This document shows positions 7,799 to 8,406 of a DNA stretch of 8,406 nucleotides, piece by piece. Source of the stretch: CAYWKS01 sp964458935 (GTDB lineage Bacteria; Planctomycetota; Phycisphaerae; Phycisphaerales; Zrk34); NCBI GenBank assembly GCA_964458935.1, contig CAYWKS010000055.1:1-8406 (forward strand), given 5' to 3'. Position 1 is the stretch's first letter. Each line of letters opens with the position of its first letter. The translations under genes and the position numbers were made by a program. The notes beneath the pieces were generated by a model. That model was not told where the DNA came from, made no database searches, and worked only from the letters and a program-made list of their open reading frames with translations.

Positions 7799-8113
7799 TC
7801 AGGCGGCGATGCCGGTGATCTTGACACGGAGGAAGCGCTGGCGGTGGCCCTTCTTGCGCTTGTAGCCCTTGCGGCGGCGGAACTTGATGATGGTGATCTT
7901 GTCGCCGCGGACCTCGGTGAGCACCTCGGCGTTGACCTTGGCGCCGTCGAGGACGGGCCGGCCGATCCGGGGCTCGGCGTCGCCGCCGACCATGAGCACG
8001 CGGTCAAACTCGATGGTGTCGGGGGTCTGGTCGCCCTGGCGCAGGTCGACACGGATGATGTCGCCTTCGCTGACCTTGAATTGCGTGCCGCTGTCTTCGA
8101 TCACCGCGTACAT
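7799..8113 (-). CDS. rplU: Ribosomal protein bL21
   Basis: This encodes 104-residue bL21, a 50S protein that binds 23S rRNA. The start MYAVIEDSGTQFKVSEGD and the basic C-terminal stretch FRRRKGYKRKKGHRQRF are both diagnostic, and the length is standard. The ATG at 8113 has GGAG 9 nt upstream; an in-frame extension reaching 8278 would add a Pro/Arg-rich tail that looks like non-coding sequence and would cross the promoter, so it is rejected. In most bacteria rplU is followed by rpmA (bL27); here the stop codon is followed by a convergent gene, so rpmA must lie elsewhere. It is transcribed away from rpsU from its own promoter. Confidence 0.97.
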   Translation of the reverse strand: MYAVIEDSGTQFKVSEGDIIRVDLRQGDQTPDTIEFDRVLMVGGDAEPRIGRPVLDGAKVNAEVLTEVRGDKITIIKFRRRKGYKRKKGHRQRFLRVKITGIAA

Positions 8114-8169
8114 GGTCGGTCTCTCCGGGGCTGACCGGGGTATCCCGGGTCGTGGGTGGAAAGCCCGGC

Positions 8170-8198
8170 AGTGTACCGCGGGCGGTCGGGGGCGGCAA
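8170..8198 (-). promoter_or_regulatory. Sigma70-type promoter for rplU
   Basis: On the minus strand the -35 box TTGCCG (8193-8198) and the -10 box TACACT (8170-8175) are 17 bp apart, almost the same as the rplK promoter. The predicted start near 8163 gives a leader of about 50 nt. The discriminator (GCCGGGC) is GC-rich. Confidence 0.7.
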
Positions 8199-8215
8199 GT
8201 CCGCGATCGGGGGCC

Positions 8216-8244
8216 TTGAATTCCCCGGGTGAAGATGCCACAAT
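8216..8244 (+). promoter_or_regulatory. Sigma70-type promoter for rpsU
   Basis: The -35 box TTGAAT (8216-8221) and the -10 box CACAAT (8239-8244) are 17 bp apart. The predicted start near 8251 gives a leader of about 49 nt. It stands back to back with the rplU promoter; only 17 bp separate the two -35 boxes. Confidence 0.55.
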
Positions 8245-8299
8245 ACGGGGTCTGTGCACGACGAGACCCGGACAGCATCGCGCAATAGACGAGGTGGAC

Positions 8300-8406
8300 A
8301 TGGCGATTCGGATCAAAGCCCGCAGCGGCGAGACGGCGGAACAGATGCTCCGCCGCTTCAAGAAGATGTGCGAGAAGGAAGGCCTGACCAAGGACGTGAA
8401 GAAGCA
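8300..8406 (+). CDS. rpsU: Ribosomal protein bS21, cut by the window edge
   Basis: The first 35 residues are present. They read MAIRIKARSGETAEQMLRR and continue FKKMCEKEGLTKDVKK, matching the short basic 30S protein bS21: a two-strand start, then the helix with the family's RRFK..CE pattern. bS21 is usually about 60-70 residues, so nearly half is missing beyond the edge. bS21 acts near the anti-Shine-Dalgarno end of 16S rRNA during initiation. GAGG lies 5-6 nt before the ATG at 8300. It is the first gene of a plus-strand unit. Confidence 0.9.
   Translation, partial: MAIRIKARSGETAEQMLRRFKKMCEKEGLTKDVKK

Overview
The window looks like a GC-rich bacterial chromosome, most probably a planctomycete (perhaps Phycisphaerae). 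That placement is an inference from the style of bL12, the RpoB rifampicin-region variants, a two-domain pterin synthase-like protein and the broken-up ribosomal operons. No rRNA or tRNA gene is present to confirm it.

Layout. Positions 1-5264 (minus strand) hold the classical cluster rplK-rplA-rplJ-rplL-rpoB, read right to left, with rpoB running off the left edge. A good promoter lies just ahead of rplK. The four-gene ribosomal block ends in a perfect GC-rich hairpin followed by T's, and rpoB has its own promoter inside the 298-nt rplL-rpoB gap. The usual upstream partners secE and nusG are not present. Instead, about 430 nt of non-coding DNA (5350-5784, minus) is bracketed by a near-consensus promoter with an A/T-rich upstream stretch and by a strong intrinsic terminator. 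Its inferred transcript can fold into a row of hairpins and fits none of the common housekeeping RNAs. This is the best candidate here for an undescribed element.

Positions 5934-7657 (plus strand) hold two genes: a family-4-like uracil-DNA glycosylase with no cysteine at all, so no Fe-S cluster, and a protein made of two 6-pyruvoyl-tetrahydropterin synthase-like domains, the first of which lacks the zinc and catalytic residues. Both lack a convincing Shine-Dalgarno sequence, and the glycosylase promoter sits so close to its ATG that the mRNA may be leaderless.

Positions 7799-8406 hold rplU (minus, without rpmA behind it) and the start of rpsU (plus), transcribed apart from two back-to-back promoters. 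The promoters of rplK and rplU are nearly identical (TTGCCR, 17 bp, TACACT), which suggests a common way of driving ribosomal protein genes in this organism.
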